A stretch of 64,000 nt of DNA from Eulemur rufifrons (GCF_041146395.1 NC_090984.1:86625114-86689113), one strand, 5' to 3'. Numbered from the stretch's first letter, positions 53,092 to 64,000 are shown. The notes: a model not told the origin generated them from the letters alone. Program-made: numbers and translations.

Positions 53092-54512
53092 TAGTAAGCT
53101 TTATTTTTAGAACCATTTTAGGTTTACAGAAAAATTGGCAGAAAGTACAGACTTCCTATATATACTTTTCCCACCTCCTCTCCTTCTTCCCAACAGTTTC
53201 CCTCATTAACTTCATGCATTAGTGGGGTACATTGGTTACAATTGATAAACCAGTATTGATACATTATTATTAACTAAAGTCCATAGTTTATATTAGGGTT
53301 CACTCTCTGTGTTGTATTGTTTTATGGGTTTTGACAAAAGCATAATATCATATATCCACAAGTACAGATCATACAAAACAGCTTCACTGCCCTAAAAATT
53401 CACTATGCTCCACCTCTTCATCCTTCCCCACCTCCCTGGAACCCTTGATTTTTTTACTATCTATATATTTGCCTTTTCTGGAATGTCATATAGTTTGTAG
53501 CCTTTTCAGACTGGTTTCATTTACTTGGCAATATGCATTTAGGGTTCCTAAGTCTTTTCCTGGCTTGATAGCTCATTTCTTTTTACTACAGAATAATATT
53601 TCATTGTATGGATGTACCTGAGTTTTTAAAAATCTATTCACTTATTGAAGGATATCTTGGTTATTTCCAAGTTTTTGGCATTTGTGAATGTCAGGTTTTT
53701 GTGTGGGCATAAATGTTGGGTAAAATACCAAGGAGTGTGATTGTTGGATCATATGGTAAGACTGTGTTTAGCTTTGTAAGAAACTGCCAAGCTGTCTTCA
53801 AAAGTGGCTGGTACCATTTTGTATCCCCACCAGCAATGAATGAGAGTTTCTGTTGCTCTACATCTTCACCAGCATTTGACATTGTCAGTGCTTTGGATTT
53901 TAGCATTCTAATAGATATGTAATGATATCTCATTGTTGCTTTAATTTGCAATCCCCCCATGTTGAGCATCTTTTCATATGCTTATTTGCCATCTCTATCT
54001 CTTTTTTTGGTGAAGTATCTGTTCAGATCTTTTACCCATTTTTAAATTGGGTTGTCTGTTTTCTTATTGTTGAGTTTTAAGAGTTCTTTGTGTATTTGTA
54101 TACAAGTGATTTATCAGATAAGTGTTTTGCAAATATTCTTTTCCAGTGCTCGGCTTCTCCATTCTCTCTCTCTCTCTCTCTCTTTTTTTAGAGACTGGTT
54201 CTTGCTCTGTTACCTAGGCTGGAGTGCTGGAGCATCACTCCACTCCTGGGCTCAAGCAATCCTCTTGCATGCCTGGCTAATTTTTAAATAGAGATGAGGT
54301 CTCACTCTGTTTCCCAGGCTGGTCTCAAACTCCTGGCCTCCCTCCTCAAGTGATCCTCCCGCCTCGAATTCCCAAAGTGCTGGGATTAGAGATGTGAGTC
54401 ACTGCACCTGGCTCTCTTCATCTCTTAACTGTCTTTTGCAGAGCAGAAGTTTTTAATTCTAATAAAGTTCAACTTATTAATGTTTTTCTTTCATGGACCG
54501 TGCTTTTGGTCC
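53092..54512 (-). mobile_element. LINE-1 (old L1M type) 3' end, interrupted by an Alu
   Basis: Antisense L1: ggcagaaagtacagacttcc, gctccacctcttcatccttc, ttggatcatatggtaagact, agatcttttacccattttta, gagcagaagtttttaattct. The AluJ-like copy at 54182-54412 sits inside it. Confidence 0.8.
54182..54412 (-). mobile_element. Old Alu with internal deletions
   Basis: agagactggttcttgctctg, ctggtctcaaactcctggcc, gtcactgcacctggct. Shortened left-arm/right-arm junction and no lemur insert. A CT run (54164-54182) precedes it. Confidence 0.8.
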
Positions 54513-54583
54513 TCATGCCTACCAATCCAGTGCTTTCAGAGGCCAAGGCAGGAGTATTGCTTGACACCAAGAATTCAAGATCA

Positions 54584-54955
54584 GGCCAGGCATAGTGGCT
54601 CACGCCTGTAATCGTAGCACTCTGGGAAGCCGAGGCGGGAGGATCGTTTGAGCTCAGGAGTTCGAGACCAGCCTGAGCAAGAGCGAGACCCCATTTCTAC
54701 TAAAAATGGAAATAAATTATATGGACAACTAAAAAAAAAATATATATATATATATATGTGTATATATATATATATATATAAAGTTAGCCGGGCATGGTGG
54801 CACATGCCTGTAGTCCCAGCTATTCGGGAGGCTGAGGCAGGAGGATTGCTTGGGCTCAGGAGTTTGAGGTTGCTGTGAGCTAGGCTGATGCCACGGCACT
54901 CACTCTAGCCTGGGCAACAGAGTGAGACTCTGTCTCAAAAAAAAAAAATGAAAGA
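54584..54955 (+). mobile_element. Lemur-type Alu with expanded TA linker
   Basis: ggccaggcatagtggctcac start. The linker is enlarged to a (TA)n tract at 54741-54780; the right arm is complete and the A tail ends near 54950. Confidence 0.93.
54741..54780. repeat. TA microsatellite inside the Alu linker
   Basis: Forty bases of TA with one tgtg interruption. Confidence 0.95.
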
Positions 54956-55592
54956 AAGAAAACCTTGTTGAGAAGGCAACAGAGTGAGATTCTGTCTCAA
55001 AAACAAACAAACAAAAAAAACCAAACAAGGTAGGGACATAGACCAATGCAACAGAATAGAGAACCCAGAAATAAAACCATATAGTTGTGACCAACTGATT
55101 TTTGACAAAGCAGACAAAAACATACACTGGGGAAAGATACCCTAGTCAATAAATGGTAGTGGGGAAATTGGATAGCCACATGCCGAAGAATGAAACAGGA
55201 CCCCTATCTCTTGCCATGTACAAAAATTAACTCAAGATGGATTAAAGACATAAATGTAAGACCTGAAACCATAAAAACCATAAAAATTCTAGAAGAAACT
55301 GTAGGGAAAACTCTTCCGGATATCGGCCTAGTCAGAGAATTTATGAATAAGACCCCAAAGGCAAATCCAGCAAAAACAAAAATAAATAAATGGGACTTAA
55401 TTAAATTAAAAAGTTTCTGCAGAGCAAATGAAATAATCAATAGAATAAATAGATAACCTACAGAATGAGAGAAAATATTCACAAACTGTACATCCGACAA
55501 AGGACTAACATCCAGAATCTACAAAGAACTCAAACAAATCAGCAAGAATAAAACAAATAACCCCATTAAAAAGTGGGCAAAAGACAAGAACA

Positions 55593-55657
55593 TTAACCTT
55601 TCCTGGTCTGGAAAAAAAGAAAAAAAATTAAAAAAAAAAAAAATAAAGAAAAAAAAA
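55593..55657 (+). mobile_element. 65-bp retroposed fragment with A-rich tail inside the LINE-1
   Basis: The L1 word agacatgaacaga is interrupted. The flanks aaaagacaagaaca (55579-55592) and aaaagacatgaaca (55658-55671) are a 14-bp target-site duplication with one change. Between them lie about 19 non-A bases (ttaacctttcctggtctgg) and an A-rich tail. Source not recognised. Confidence 0.75.
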
Positions 55658-56101
55658 AAAAGACATGAACAGAGTCTTTTCCAAGAAGATATACAAATGG
55701 CCGATAGACATAGAAAAAATGCTCAACATCACTAATCATCAGGGAAATGCAAATTAAAATGATAATGAGATACCACGTTATCCTGGTCATTGTTAAAAAA
55801 TCATAAAACAATAGATGTTGGCATGGATGCAGTGAAAAAGTAACACTTATACACTGTTGGCAAATTAGTACAATCTCTATGGAAAACAGTATGGAGATTC
55901 CTTAAAGAATCTCCTACCACTGAAAAGTAGACCTACCACTGAATCCAACAATCCCACTACTGAATATCTACCTAAAGGAAAAGAAATCATTATATCAAAA
56001 AGACACTTGTACTCTGTTTATTCCAGCACAATTCATAATTGCAAAGACTTGGAATCAACCTAAGTGTCAATCAATTAGTGATTGGATAAAGAAAATGTGG
56101 T

Positions 56102-56147
56102 GTATATATATATATACACACACATACACACACACACACACACACGC
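56102..56147. repeat. TA/CA microsatellite
   Basis: tatatatatatata followed by (CA)n, inside the LINE-1 3' UTR. Confidence 0.93.
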
Positions 56148-56508
56148 ACCATGGAGACTGCTCAGCCATAAAAAGGACTGAAATATTGTCATTTGCAGCA
56201 ACTTGGATGGAACTGGAGACCATTATCCTAAGTGAAGTATCTCAGCAATGGGAAAACAAATACTACATGCTCTCACTTATAAGTGGGAGCTAAACGAGGG
56301 GTACACATGGTCATAAAGTGGCGTAAAGGACATTGGAAACTAAGAAGGGGGGAGGGGCTGAGGGATAAAAACTTATCTATTGGTACAATGTACACTATTC
56401 TGGTGACGGGCACGCTGAAAGCCCTGACTTCAGCATCATACAATTCATCCACATGACAAGAACAGTTGTACCCACTAATATTTTGAAATAAAAATAATTT
56501 TAAAAAAG

Positions 56509-57339
56509 AAGATTGTTTTTACTAACAATGTGGAAAATGAACTAGATTTAGATAAAATTGGAGATAGGCAGACCAGTTATGAGAATTTTTAAAAAATGTG
56601 TACAGCAGAAGTAAAGGTTTAAACTGAAGAATTGGCAGAAGGTGTGGAAAATAGTAACTCTGATTCAATAAATGAGGCAAATAGTAAGCATGTTCTTTGA
56701 GAAGCCAAGGAGACAAATGTTCCAACACCCTTGGTGACTCTTCAACTGCACCAATCTTCATATCCCAGGGAGTTGGCATTTAAAGAGCAGTGTTAGCTGC
56801 CTACCCAGTGTTCATTCATACCCTGCCCTTCCTGCCCAACACAAGCCCAGCTTTGTTCAAGTATCCTCCTTCCCCACTTGGCGAAGTATTATAGTGAGGC
56901 TGACCCCAGGGGTGGCTTGACGGATCCGAGGGCAATCCCAAGCCCTTGCCAGGACGGCATCAGAAGTGGGCATGTGAGCCAATTCTGGCCAATGAGATGA
57001 AGCGGAAGTGTGCTGGACGGGGTGGACACGAGGGCTAGAAAATTTTTCCTCCATCCCAAGAGAAAGCCACATGGAGAAATGGTCTCTTGTCTTGCTCTGA
57101 AGGTTGTTCTGTCTCTTTGTGACTCCCAGAACTGCTGCAGCCATACTGCTATCAGCCTAAGGATGGAGCCAACAGTGAAACCACATTTATTGTTTAAGGA
57201 AGTTTGAGGTGGGATTCCTGAGGCTTACATCTGAAAGCACTCTCTCTGCTACACCTGCTCTAACTCAGCAACTGAGCCACGAGAAGCTGGCCAGCTCCCC
57301 CACGACGCTAAGTTCTTTCTTAGCGTCAGGTTAGATCGC
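56509..57339. other. Intergenic DNA, nothing recognised
   Basis: Unique-looking sequence; no repeat or coding frame recognised. Confidence 0.5.
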
Positions 57340-57445
57340 ACCCTTAGAGTAGGACTTTGCCTAACTGTTCTATCCCCTTTACCTAGAGCCTGACATTTAG
57401 TAGACACTTAATAAATATCTGATGCATCAGTGAATGAATGAAACA
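57340..57445 (+). mobile_element. L2 3' end fragment
   Basis: tagagcctgacatttagtag, acacttaataaatatctgat and gaatgaatgaaac are the end of an L2/MIR-class tail. Confidence 0.5.
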
Positions 57446-57477
57446 TCCAGGAGTTAAATTTTATTTTACTTTTTATG

Positions 57478-57640
57478 TTTTAGAGATGAGTCTTGCTTCG
57501 TTGGCCAGGCTGGAGTGCGGTGTCTATTCACAGATGTGATCATAGTGCACTGCAGCCTCAAACTCCTGGGCTCAAGTGATCTCTAGCCTCAGCCTCCCAA
57601 GTAGCTGGGACTACAGGTGTACACCACTGCACCTGGCAAG
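57478..57640 (-). mobile_element. Alu-related monomer
   Basis: cttgcttcgttggccaggct, agtgcactgcagcctcaaac and cagcctcccaagtagctggg with a single arm: a free monomer or a half Alu. Confidence 0.7.
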
Positions 57641-57718
57641 GGCTAAAATTTGAATCACATTTGTCTAGCTACTCTCTACCCCACACTTTGTTTTCTCCCA
57701 TTAAGATTTACCATTACT

Positions 57719-57990
57719 GGCTGGGCGCGGTGGCTCACGCCTGTAATCCTAGCACTCTGGGAGGCTGAGGCGGGAGGATCGCTCAAGGTCAGGAGTTCGA
57801 GACCAGCCTGAGCAAGAGCAAGACCCCGTCTCTACTAAAAATAGAAAGAAATTATTTGGACAACTAAAAAAATATATATAGAAAAAATTAGCCGGGCATG
57901 GTGGTGCATGCCTGTAGTGAGCTAGGCTGATGCCACAACACTCTAGCCTGGGCAACAGAGCCAGACTTTGTCTCAAAAAAAAAAAAAAAA
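57719..57990 (+). mobile_element. Lemur-type Alu with a deletion in the right arm
   Basis: ggctgggcgcggtggctcac start, lemur linker, then a jump from cctgtag straight to tgagctaggctg, removing about 60 bases. A perfect target-site duplication agatttaccattact precedes and follows it, so the insertion is young. Confidence 0.95.
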
Positions 57991-58005
57991 AGATTTACCA
58001 TTACT

Positions 58006-60129
58006 GAGTTGTGATTGATGTATGCCCTTGAAAAATGCCAAAGATACACTTACTATATAAAAAGATTGTTAAATACACTATATGTTTTCAGAGTTCCTTA
58101 TATAAAGTCTCATAGAAGAAAATTAATGCCAGAAAAAAAGAACATACCTCTCTTGGAGAATTGTCCTGCTTCCTTCTGGTAGGTTGTATGGACCATCAAA
58201 TTGGGTATCCTTTTTTTGCCCTGGCTACCAGGAAGCTCAGGGCCTAATCTGATGCTAAATCACAGTAACTCTTCATAGTCAATGCTTGCTTCTTCCTCCT
58301 TTCCATGGCTTTGCTTTTCTAATTTTAGCTGAATGACTTTATTGTGTTTGCCTTTATTGTAAGTTGCTTCAAATCCTTTTCAGAAAGAGGTGCACATAAA
58401 AAAAAAAAAAAATTAACAGCTCAATTCGAAAAAGGCATGCAGTGCCCGAGTTGGCACCACTTGCTCTTTGTAATAGCCTGGGAGGGCCCCCAAAGTAGCC
58501 TGGTGCTTTATCTTTACAAACACATGTCAGCCGGAGCAGCGGTGCTCACCGGAGATCTCGGGAGACAAGGGCAAAAATCACCCGTCATTTTCCACTGAAT
58601 GGGTGTCTGGAGGACCATTCAGGCTCCTAGTGGCTGGATTTCGTGGGGAGGATTAACGTGGAGAGCCCTTGGAAAATCAGCATCGCCCCTGCCTGCACCA
58701 GCTATTGTTCCAGAGGTGAGTGTTCTGTCTAGTTTTGAAGATAGAATCTCTCTCCTGCCTGGCTCCCAGCCCCACAAGCTTTGTGTGCAGGGTCCTGTGC
58801 CCTTTCCCCTCACTCTGGGCCTCAGGCCTCTCCAGCCAGCCCTCTGTGCCAACTGGCAGAGGGTGCTCTTGTATAGCAGATCCGACTCCCTCCCCACGCC
58901 GAGCTCTTGATGCCTTATGGCTCCAGCCTGCTGCCTCGACCTGCTGGGGGCCCTGGAACCCTCCACCATGGAGGGGAGGCAAATTGTTGGTTTTTTTCCC
59001 TAAAGCTTGCCTAGCCCCTCCCTAAAATCACTGCTGAGCTGGCCTCATTCACCTTCAATCTTGTGGTGTGCTCCTCTCTGCACCCCAATTTTTGCACAGA
59101 TCGAACAGAATGAGGCTATATGTGTGTTGGGGGACTTACGAGTTTGGTTTGCTTATATCGTATCTTACATATGTGTTCACAGGCGGGTAGGGGGAGGCAG
59201 AGAGAGAGGAAACGGAGAGGCACTGCCTTCTCAGAGCTCTGCAATAATAGATTTCATGATTTAATTGGAAATTTAGTAAATCTGCTAAAACATTTAGTGG
59301 TTTAAATTTTTCCTGTTCTGCAAAGAAACAAAGGCTTCTGGTTTACTCTGTGTCTTTCAACAACTTTAATTTCATTTGTAGATTACGGATGGAAGTAGCA
59401 TTTCCACTCGATTGCATACTGGGCATTAAGAAGACAAAAACCTCCATTGTTTGCAGCCCTCAGAATTTTTTTTCCAGACATTAAGCTGTAGGTGGCATTC
59501 TTTATACCTGACATCAGAGCACTTTTGTCAGGCGTTTAGCTGACAGGATTTACTGCAAGTCCATCCTAGGTGTGTGAAGCAGGGAAAACAAGAAAATATT
59601 TCGTTCAGGTGGGCAGAGAGAGGAGTGCACAGGCCGATCAGCCCGATCAGGTAACCGCTGCTTTTCAAACTGTGTAATTAAAGATCTTTAGAGTTCTTCG
59701 AAGGGAATTAATTAGTAGAGAAAGGCTGTTTTGTTTACAGTCTTTATCATCAACATAATCAAAAGCAAGCCTTGATATTGGTGGCAAATTGGACTGTATT
59801 CTCCCGAAGCCAAGAATGCCTCATGCAGTGCTTTTCTTGTTTTCCGAGGTTAGTTCCGTCTTCATGCTAACTTGCATGGTTGTGGGGGAGAGGATGGAGG
59901 GGGAAGTGGTGCGTTGTGAGTGGAGTAGTGGAGAGGCCACTCAGTATTGTCAAAACACCCTTGGCGCAGAGTTCCCATCACTAATCACCCACCTGTGTGT
60001 GGTGCACCAGCAGGTAGGGATTAATATTTGGGTTCACCTGTCTGGAAGGTTTGTCTAGCGGTGACTGTGTTTTCAGGTCTGAACCGCTGTACCTGTGAAG
60101 CCCTAAAAAAATTATCTGGTAATGTGTCA
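58006..60129. other. Intergenic DNA, no gene or repeat recognised
   Basis: Unique sequence with an A run at 58401-58415. 58590-59000 is GC-richer with several overlapping open frames but no protein similarity I recognise. 59225-59570 is discussed in the findings. Confidence 0.6.
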
Positions 60130-60305
60130 CAGTGGTTGTCACTGTACTGGCCTGGTAGCATCAGAAACACCTGCAGTGCTTCAGAATAAATGCAGAGTTC
60201 TGGGTCTCACCCAGACCAGGACCTTCTGGGCTGGGGCTCAGGAATTTGTTTTATTAACTCACTATGCAGGTGCTTCTGATATAGAGCCAGGTTTGGAAAC
60301 TACTG
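60130..60305. mobile_element. MER5-like hAT DNA element
   Basis: cagtggttgtcactgtactg start, gtagcatcagaaacacctgc, tctgggtctcacccagacca, caggtgcttctgatatagag and an end near tttggaaactactg follow the MER5 consensus. Confidence 0.8.
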
Positions 60306-61019
60306 ATCCGAACCATTTGGTGACCTTTTGGAGAATGGACACGAGCATGAAGAGGGGAGAAAGGCACGAGTGCCCAGATTACCTTGACACAGGAAAAGCT
60401 GGTCACAGCGTATTAGATGCATGACCCCTGAATAGAGACTCAAGCTGCTGGGAGGCAGGGCCACTCTGCCAAGTCCAGCGAGCCTTCGCCTTGAGGGGCC
60501 CGCCTGTGCACCTTGCCTGAGCAATAGCGGCCATCCTCCAAGCTAAGAGAGACTGCCGGGCAGCTGCCAGCCCCGTTGCTCCCCTCCCCCAAAGGATCCC
60601 ATTTCATGGTGCCAGGAAATGTTCCAAAGGACCAGCAGATTTAGGGGAGGGAGCCTAGTTGATCATATGATTATCCAACCGTGAGGAGTAGGACTCAGTG
60701 CAATCTGGGTTTAATAGGCCCAATTTCATCTGATTATCTTGGTGCTAATATTCTGGACCCTATCTTGTCTTAGTCAGGACAAGAGCTCAGAGACTTCTTC
60801 CTCAGCCGTCCCAGACTGCGTCTTTACCTAGCCACCTATGCGATCCTTACCCACCATTTGCCTCTGGATTTTAAGAGATCTAGGCCTAGCCCCTTACTTT
60901 CCTTTTCAATGAAAAGTTTATATTATGAAAGTAATACAAATATAGTATTAAAAGTTGTTTTTAAACAAGTTGCAGTGTTAAAGTGGGGAGTGAAAGTTCA
61001 AGTTCTTGTATAATCTCAT
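60306..61019. other. Intergenic DNA, nothing recognised
   Basis: Unique sequence, GC-richer than average between about 60420 and 60600. Confidence 0.5.
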
Positions 61020-61125
61020 CCTTCAGAGATAATCCCTGTTAAAAGGGTCAACTACTTCATTTTAAAGATGTGGCCCCTGAGGTTCAGAGAGGTGACTGTG
61101 TGGCAGATCGAGGGCAGGTCCCTGA
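61020..61125 (-). mobile_element. MIR fragment
   Basis: cattttaaagatgtggcccc, tgaggttcagagaggtgact: antisense MIR core. Confidence 0.55.
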
Positions 61126-61844
61126 CCCCTTTGCTCAGTGCCCTTTCTACCCCTCCTCCTTGTAAGAGACCTCTCCCAGCACCCCAGGCCATCAACAAAG
61201 AGGTGACTAACCTATCGGTCCTGCCTCAGTAAAGCTGACCAGCACACTGCTCTGGAAATCTGAAGCCGTACCTCGAACCAGATTCTTCCAGACTACAGGA
61301 AGCACGCCCTGGGGCCGATTCCTCCTCGGCCTCGCTTTTATGAACTGGGTTCCCAAAGATGACAGGTTCTCAGTGAGGAAAGCAGAATGGAGCACGCTCC
61401 GCTCCATAACTGCTGGCCGGCTGGGGTAGGAGCAGAACACCAGCAGCCATCCTGGGGTTTGCCTCGGAAAGAGTCAGGAGGGCAGGGCAGGCTGAGTCAC
61501 AGCCCTGGGAGAGCCCACTGTGCTATTCTAGAATTCTCCTAGAGGTTTTCACTTTTTCCCAATATTCTCAGGAACTCAAGCCTACCCATGGGCATTATAT
61601 CTTTCTACTACAACATATAATTTGATGATGGGCAGCGAGTTGTAGAATTAAATATCCTTGATTCCAAAGTAATGGGGGGGGGGGACTGCAGGAGCGGCTT
61701 GGTTATAGTGACAACACTAACAAAGATGGAGGTTTAAGCTTCAGGGCGTATTTTGTTGCTGCTGTTGCTCACTGGACCCAGTGAAGAGTCGCGCTCAGCC
61801 CAGTTCTCGGTGCTGGCAGAGTCATGGTACAACGCTGTCAAGTA
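61126..61844. other. Intergenic DNA, nothing recognised
   Basis: Unique sequence with an 11-base G run at 61674-61684. Confidence 0.5.
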
Positions 61845-62050
61845 TTGCTGTATTAACTGTCATATGTTAAGCATCAGGCATGTGCCAGGCACCAGGCTAG
61901 GTGCTTCACATACATTATCTCAGCTAATCTGCTCTAGCAGAAGGTATTGTTATCCTCTCCGTTTTATAGATGAAGAAATTGAGACTCAGAGGACTTACCC
62001 CAGGTCACAAAGCCAGTGGCCAGTAAAGTCAGGTTTCCAACCCAGGTTGA
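61845..62050 (-). mobile_element. MIR SINE
   Basis: gtgccaggcaccaggctagg, cacatacattatctcagcta, tttatagatgaagaaattga and caggtcacaaagccagtggc: long antisense MIR. Confidence 0.8.
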
Positions 62051-64000
62051 TTTGATTTCAAAGCCTGAGAGTTTATAAATGGAAATGTGGACCTGTGTCA
62101 AATCTTAGCCTATATTCCCCACACCCTGAAACAAAGCTTATGGAGGGAGGCAAGGTCAGCTAAAGTGAGGGCTGGCTTCCCACTCCGCACCCCAGCAGAG
62201 CAAGGCTGCACACCTGTTATGTTGGGTAGAACTTTTGGGGGTACCGTGTTACCTGTAAACATGACAACTGCAGGCTCAGCTGGGTTTAGGAATCTATTAT
62301 TCAGTCTTGCCGATTTATTTATTTTATGTTTAATCCCCTTTTCCCCTAGAAAAATGATCTCCACCTTTTTTGAAACCCTTTGCCAATAGTTCTGTTGACT
62401 GCAGTAATGTATACTGACCACAGCAATTGATAAAGAAATAAAGGCTTCTCTCAGATCTCAGGGTGGGAGGAAGCTGAGGAGGAGCTAATCACTAAGAGAG
62501 ACCCAGCCAGCTCGGAAATGATTTTCAGAGTAGCCAAGAGCCCAGAGTGTGTGTAGTTTTTTTCCTTTTACCGTTTTAAAATTCATGTCAGTAAAGCTAG
62601 GTTCTTCATGTGCCCCTCTGAGAAACCTTTTGCTTTTTAAGCTTAGTCTGAATCTCCTCTGTATTTGCCATGCCATTGTTGGAAGAGACCTTAATTTTAA
62701 TTCTTTTCTCTTCTGCAGTCCCCACCCTCCTCCCCAAATGTTTTAGCATCTGCTAATCCCAGTTGGAAACCTTAGCAGATAAAAGTCGTGTTCTGTGTAG
62801 ATTGCTTCCAGAACAAATACGGGATGGTAGATAATTCAGCATTTGGTTTCAGGAGGGCTTAGGCAGGGGCTGCAGAGGACAGCACCTCTTCCTCATAAGA
62901 CATACAGTAAAAGCAAAAGCAAAGTAATTCCCAAGCTCAGATGGAATGCATGTAGATCAGGTTCATTTCCAGAACTGCCGCTGCCTGCATTTAGGTGATA
63001 TTAGAAGCCACCATGACAGCAAAGTAGTTTTATGCATAGCGGCTTAGCAAACACTTTGAGAACTAGTTTAGTGAAGCTATCAGGTTGAAAAATACCAAGT
63101 CACAAAGTTTTAATGAAACTAAGTGTGGATCAACATATCATAAAGAGCATCCAGGACGACTTAAAAGATCCTTGGGTGGAAATTAGAATGGATCTTTGGG
63201 ATTTATTTGGCAAAGCCTGTCTATTTTGACCTTTTCTCCGTTTCATATTAAGGCTACTGAGAGTGTGTTTTGTTTGGCTGAGACTGGAGGGGGACAGCAG
63301 CTCGGGGTGCCGTTACACTGATGCTGCCGCTCAAGTTTAGCTGCATTAATAGACTGATAAGGGCCCCGGCATCAAATAGCGGCGAGAAAGGCCATCGGAG
63401 ATTTTCTTGCTTTATTTCTCTCTGCACTTCATTTACATCTTAAGCCATATTGGTGATCCAGATTTGAATAAAGCCACAGCTTAAGCAGTGATTAGATCTC
63501 AATAGCTTGGATTTTTCTATGAAATTGCTGCATTTTCACTAGACGTATTTAGAAAAACTGGTGAAAACTGACACCTTGGGTAACTATCATTTAAGACAGA
63601 GCTTCAGATGGATAAAAAAAAAAACCCAGCTAAAATGGGGTATTAGTTGCCAGGCCTTTGACTCAAGCAGTGAGTGTCAGGGTTAGGATTAGACAAAAGC
63701 CAAGCTCAGCGCGACTTGGACCAGAAAGATGCAGATAAGTCAACGCACCACCTTCCTCTGTGCCTGCTCTCCCCCAAAATGTTAATCAGAGCAGTGATCC
63801 CATAACCTGAAGAAAAAATAAGGGAGCCACGAAGAATATGTAATGCAACAAGGAGCTTTTTTTATTTTGAGATTTTTTTTTTAATCATAAAGCAATATTT
63901 TTAACTCTAAGGTTAACCTGCTAATCCTTAAGCTGGTGATATGACAGTGTCAAATGTGATGGGATTTTGTGATTCTCATTATTGTTATGTATTGTTCTTT
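62051..64000. other. Intergenic DNA, possible conserved non-coding region
   Basis: No repeat family and no convincing coding frame. 63200-63560 in particular is repeat-free, with a balanced word composition (see findings). No terminator or gene end is visible before the window closes. Confidence 0.55.

Larger units (their letters stand above)
54520..55020 (+). mobile_element. Old Alu split by a younger lemur-type Alu
   Basis: Alu-like sequence at 54520-54582 (gaggccaaggcaggagtatt) and the end of an Alu at 54973-55020 (ggcaacagagtgagattctg, then an A-rich tail) flank the intact younger copy, which suggests insertion into an existing Alu. Confidence 0.5.
55021..56508 (+). mobile_element. LINE-1 3' part (ORF2 C-terminus plus 3' UTR)
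   Basis: Reads the ORF2 end in sense orientation (residues such as [12 protein letters not shown] and [11 protein letters not shown] in an open piece 55190-55456), then many stops, and then the 3' UTR. A 3' tail lies at about 56490-56508. It is 5'-truncated, frame-broken and not capable of moving. Confidence 0.88.

Noticed and set aside
55190..55456. 88-codon open frame as a possible host gene.
   Set aside because: It is the C-terminal piece of LINE-1 ORF2, followed by stops and the LINE-1 3' UTR.
31796..63926. TAATCC homeodomain words (for example about 31796, 62755, 63921) as OTX-type sites.
   Set aside because: A six-base word is expected by chance about every 2 kb over both strands, so the few seen carry no weight without conservation.

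Overview
The window comes from a primate nuclear genome, most likely a lemuriform strepsirrhine. It has long introns with canonical GT-AG splice sites and many dimeric 7SL-derived Alu SINEs. At least nine Alus share a lemur-type linker between the monomers, ending in an A/T-rich stretch (tatatatagaaaaaattagc on the sense strand). There is also a LINE-1 3' end of a type I associate with strepsirrhines. The older repeats are those of all placental mammals: MIR, L2, MER5, MER2, MLT1. Nothing points to bacterial, viral-genome or plasmid DNA.

Bases 1 to about 30931 hold the 3' part of one plus-strand gene, TMEM260 (human C14orf101). TMEM260 is an ER membrane O-mannosyltransferase with a DUF2723 / GT-C fold, and it modifies the IPT domains of plexins, MET and RON. 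Twelve coding exons lie at 1702-1815, 4924-5103, 6988-7028, 11012-11095, 12275-12386, 13704-13873, 15859-16030, 19423-19571, 22249-22425, 23880-23933, 25489-25579 and 29901-30155. They join without a frame break into 532 codons plus TGA. The human protein is about 707 residues, so roughly the first 175 residues, including the N-terminal catalytic region, lie upstream of base 1. A 3' UTR follows, with candidate poly(A) signals at 30926 and 31047. The introns carry Alu copies of two ages, a MER2 DNA transposon, a MER5 element with an internal GT microsatellite, a U6 retropseudogene, an MLT1-type solo LTR, and L2/MIR relics.

From about 31 kb to 64 kb I find no convincing protein-coding gene. This stretch holds a 5'-truncated NOP58 retrocopy (39031-39518), two LINE-1 3' pieces in opposite orientation near 53-56.5 kb, a young LINE-1 3' end at 35 kb, several L2 blocks (one split by an LTR), MIRs (one split by a lemur Alu), more Alus and microsatellites. 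In human the region downstream of TMEM260 leads toward OTX2, so repeat-poor, AT-rich, unusually plain stretches near 31.4, 41.4, 59.3 and 63.3 kb may be conserved regulatory DNA. That is inference from synteny; the sequence alone does not show it.

I did not find an obviously new molecular system. The best leads are a 95-bp element present twice (34602-34696 and 37298-37392, 87/95 identical), inverted Alu pairs close to short TMEM260 exons, a 65-bp micro-retroinsertion inside a LINE-1, and the NOP58 retrocopy with its preserved C-terminal frame. Repeat boundaries were read by eye against remembered consensus sequences and are approximate unless a target-site duplication is given.
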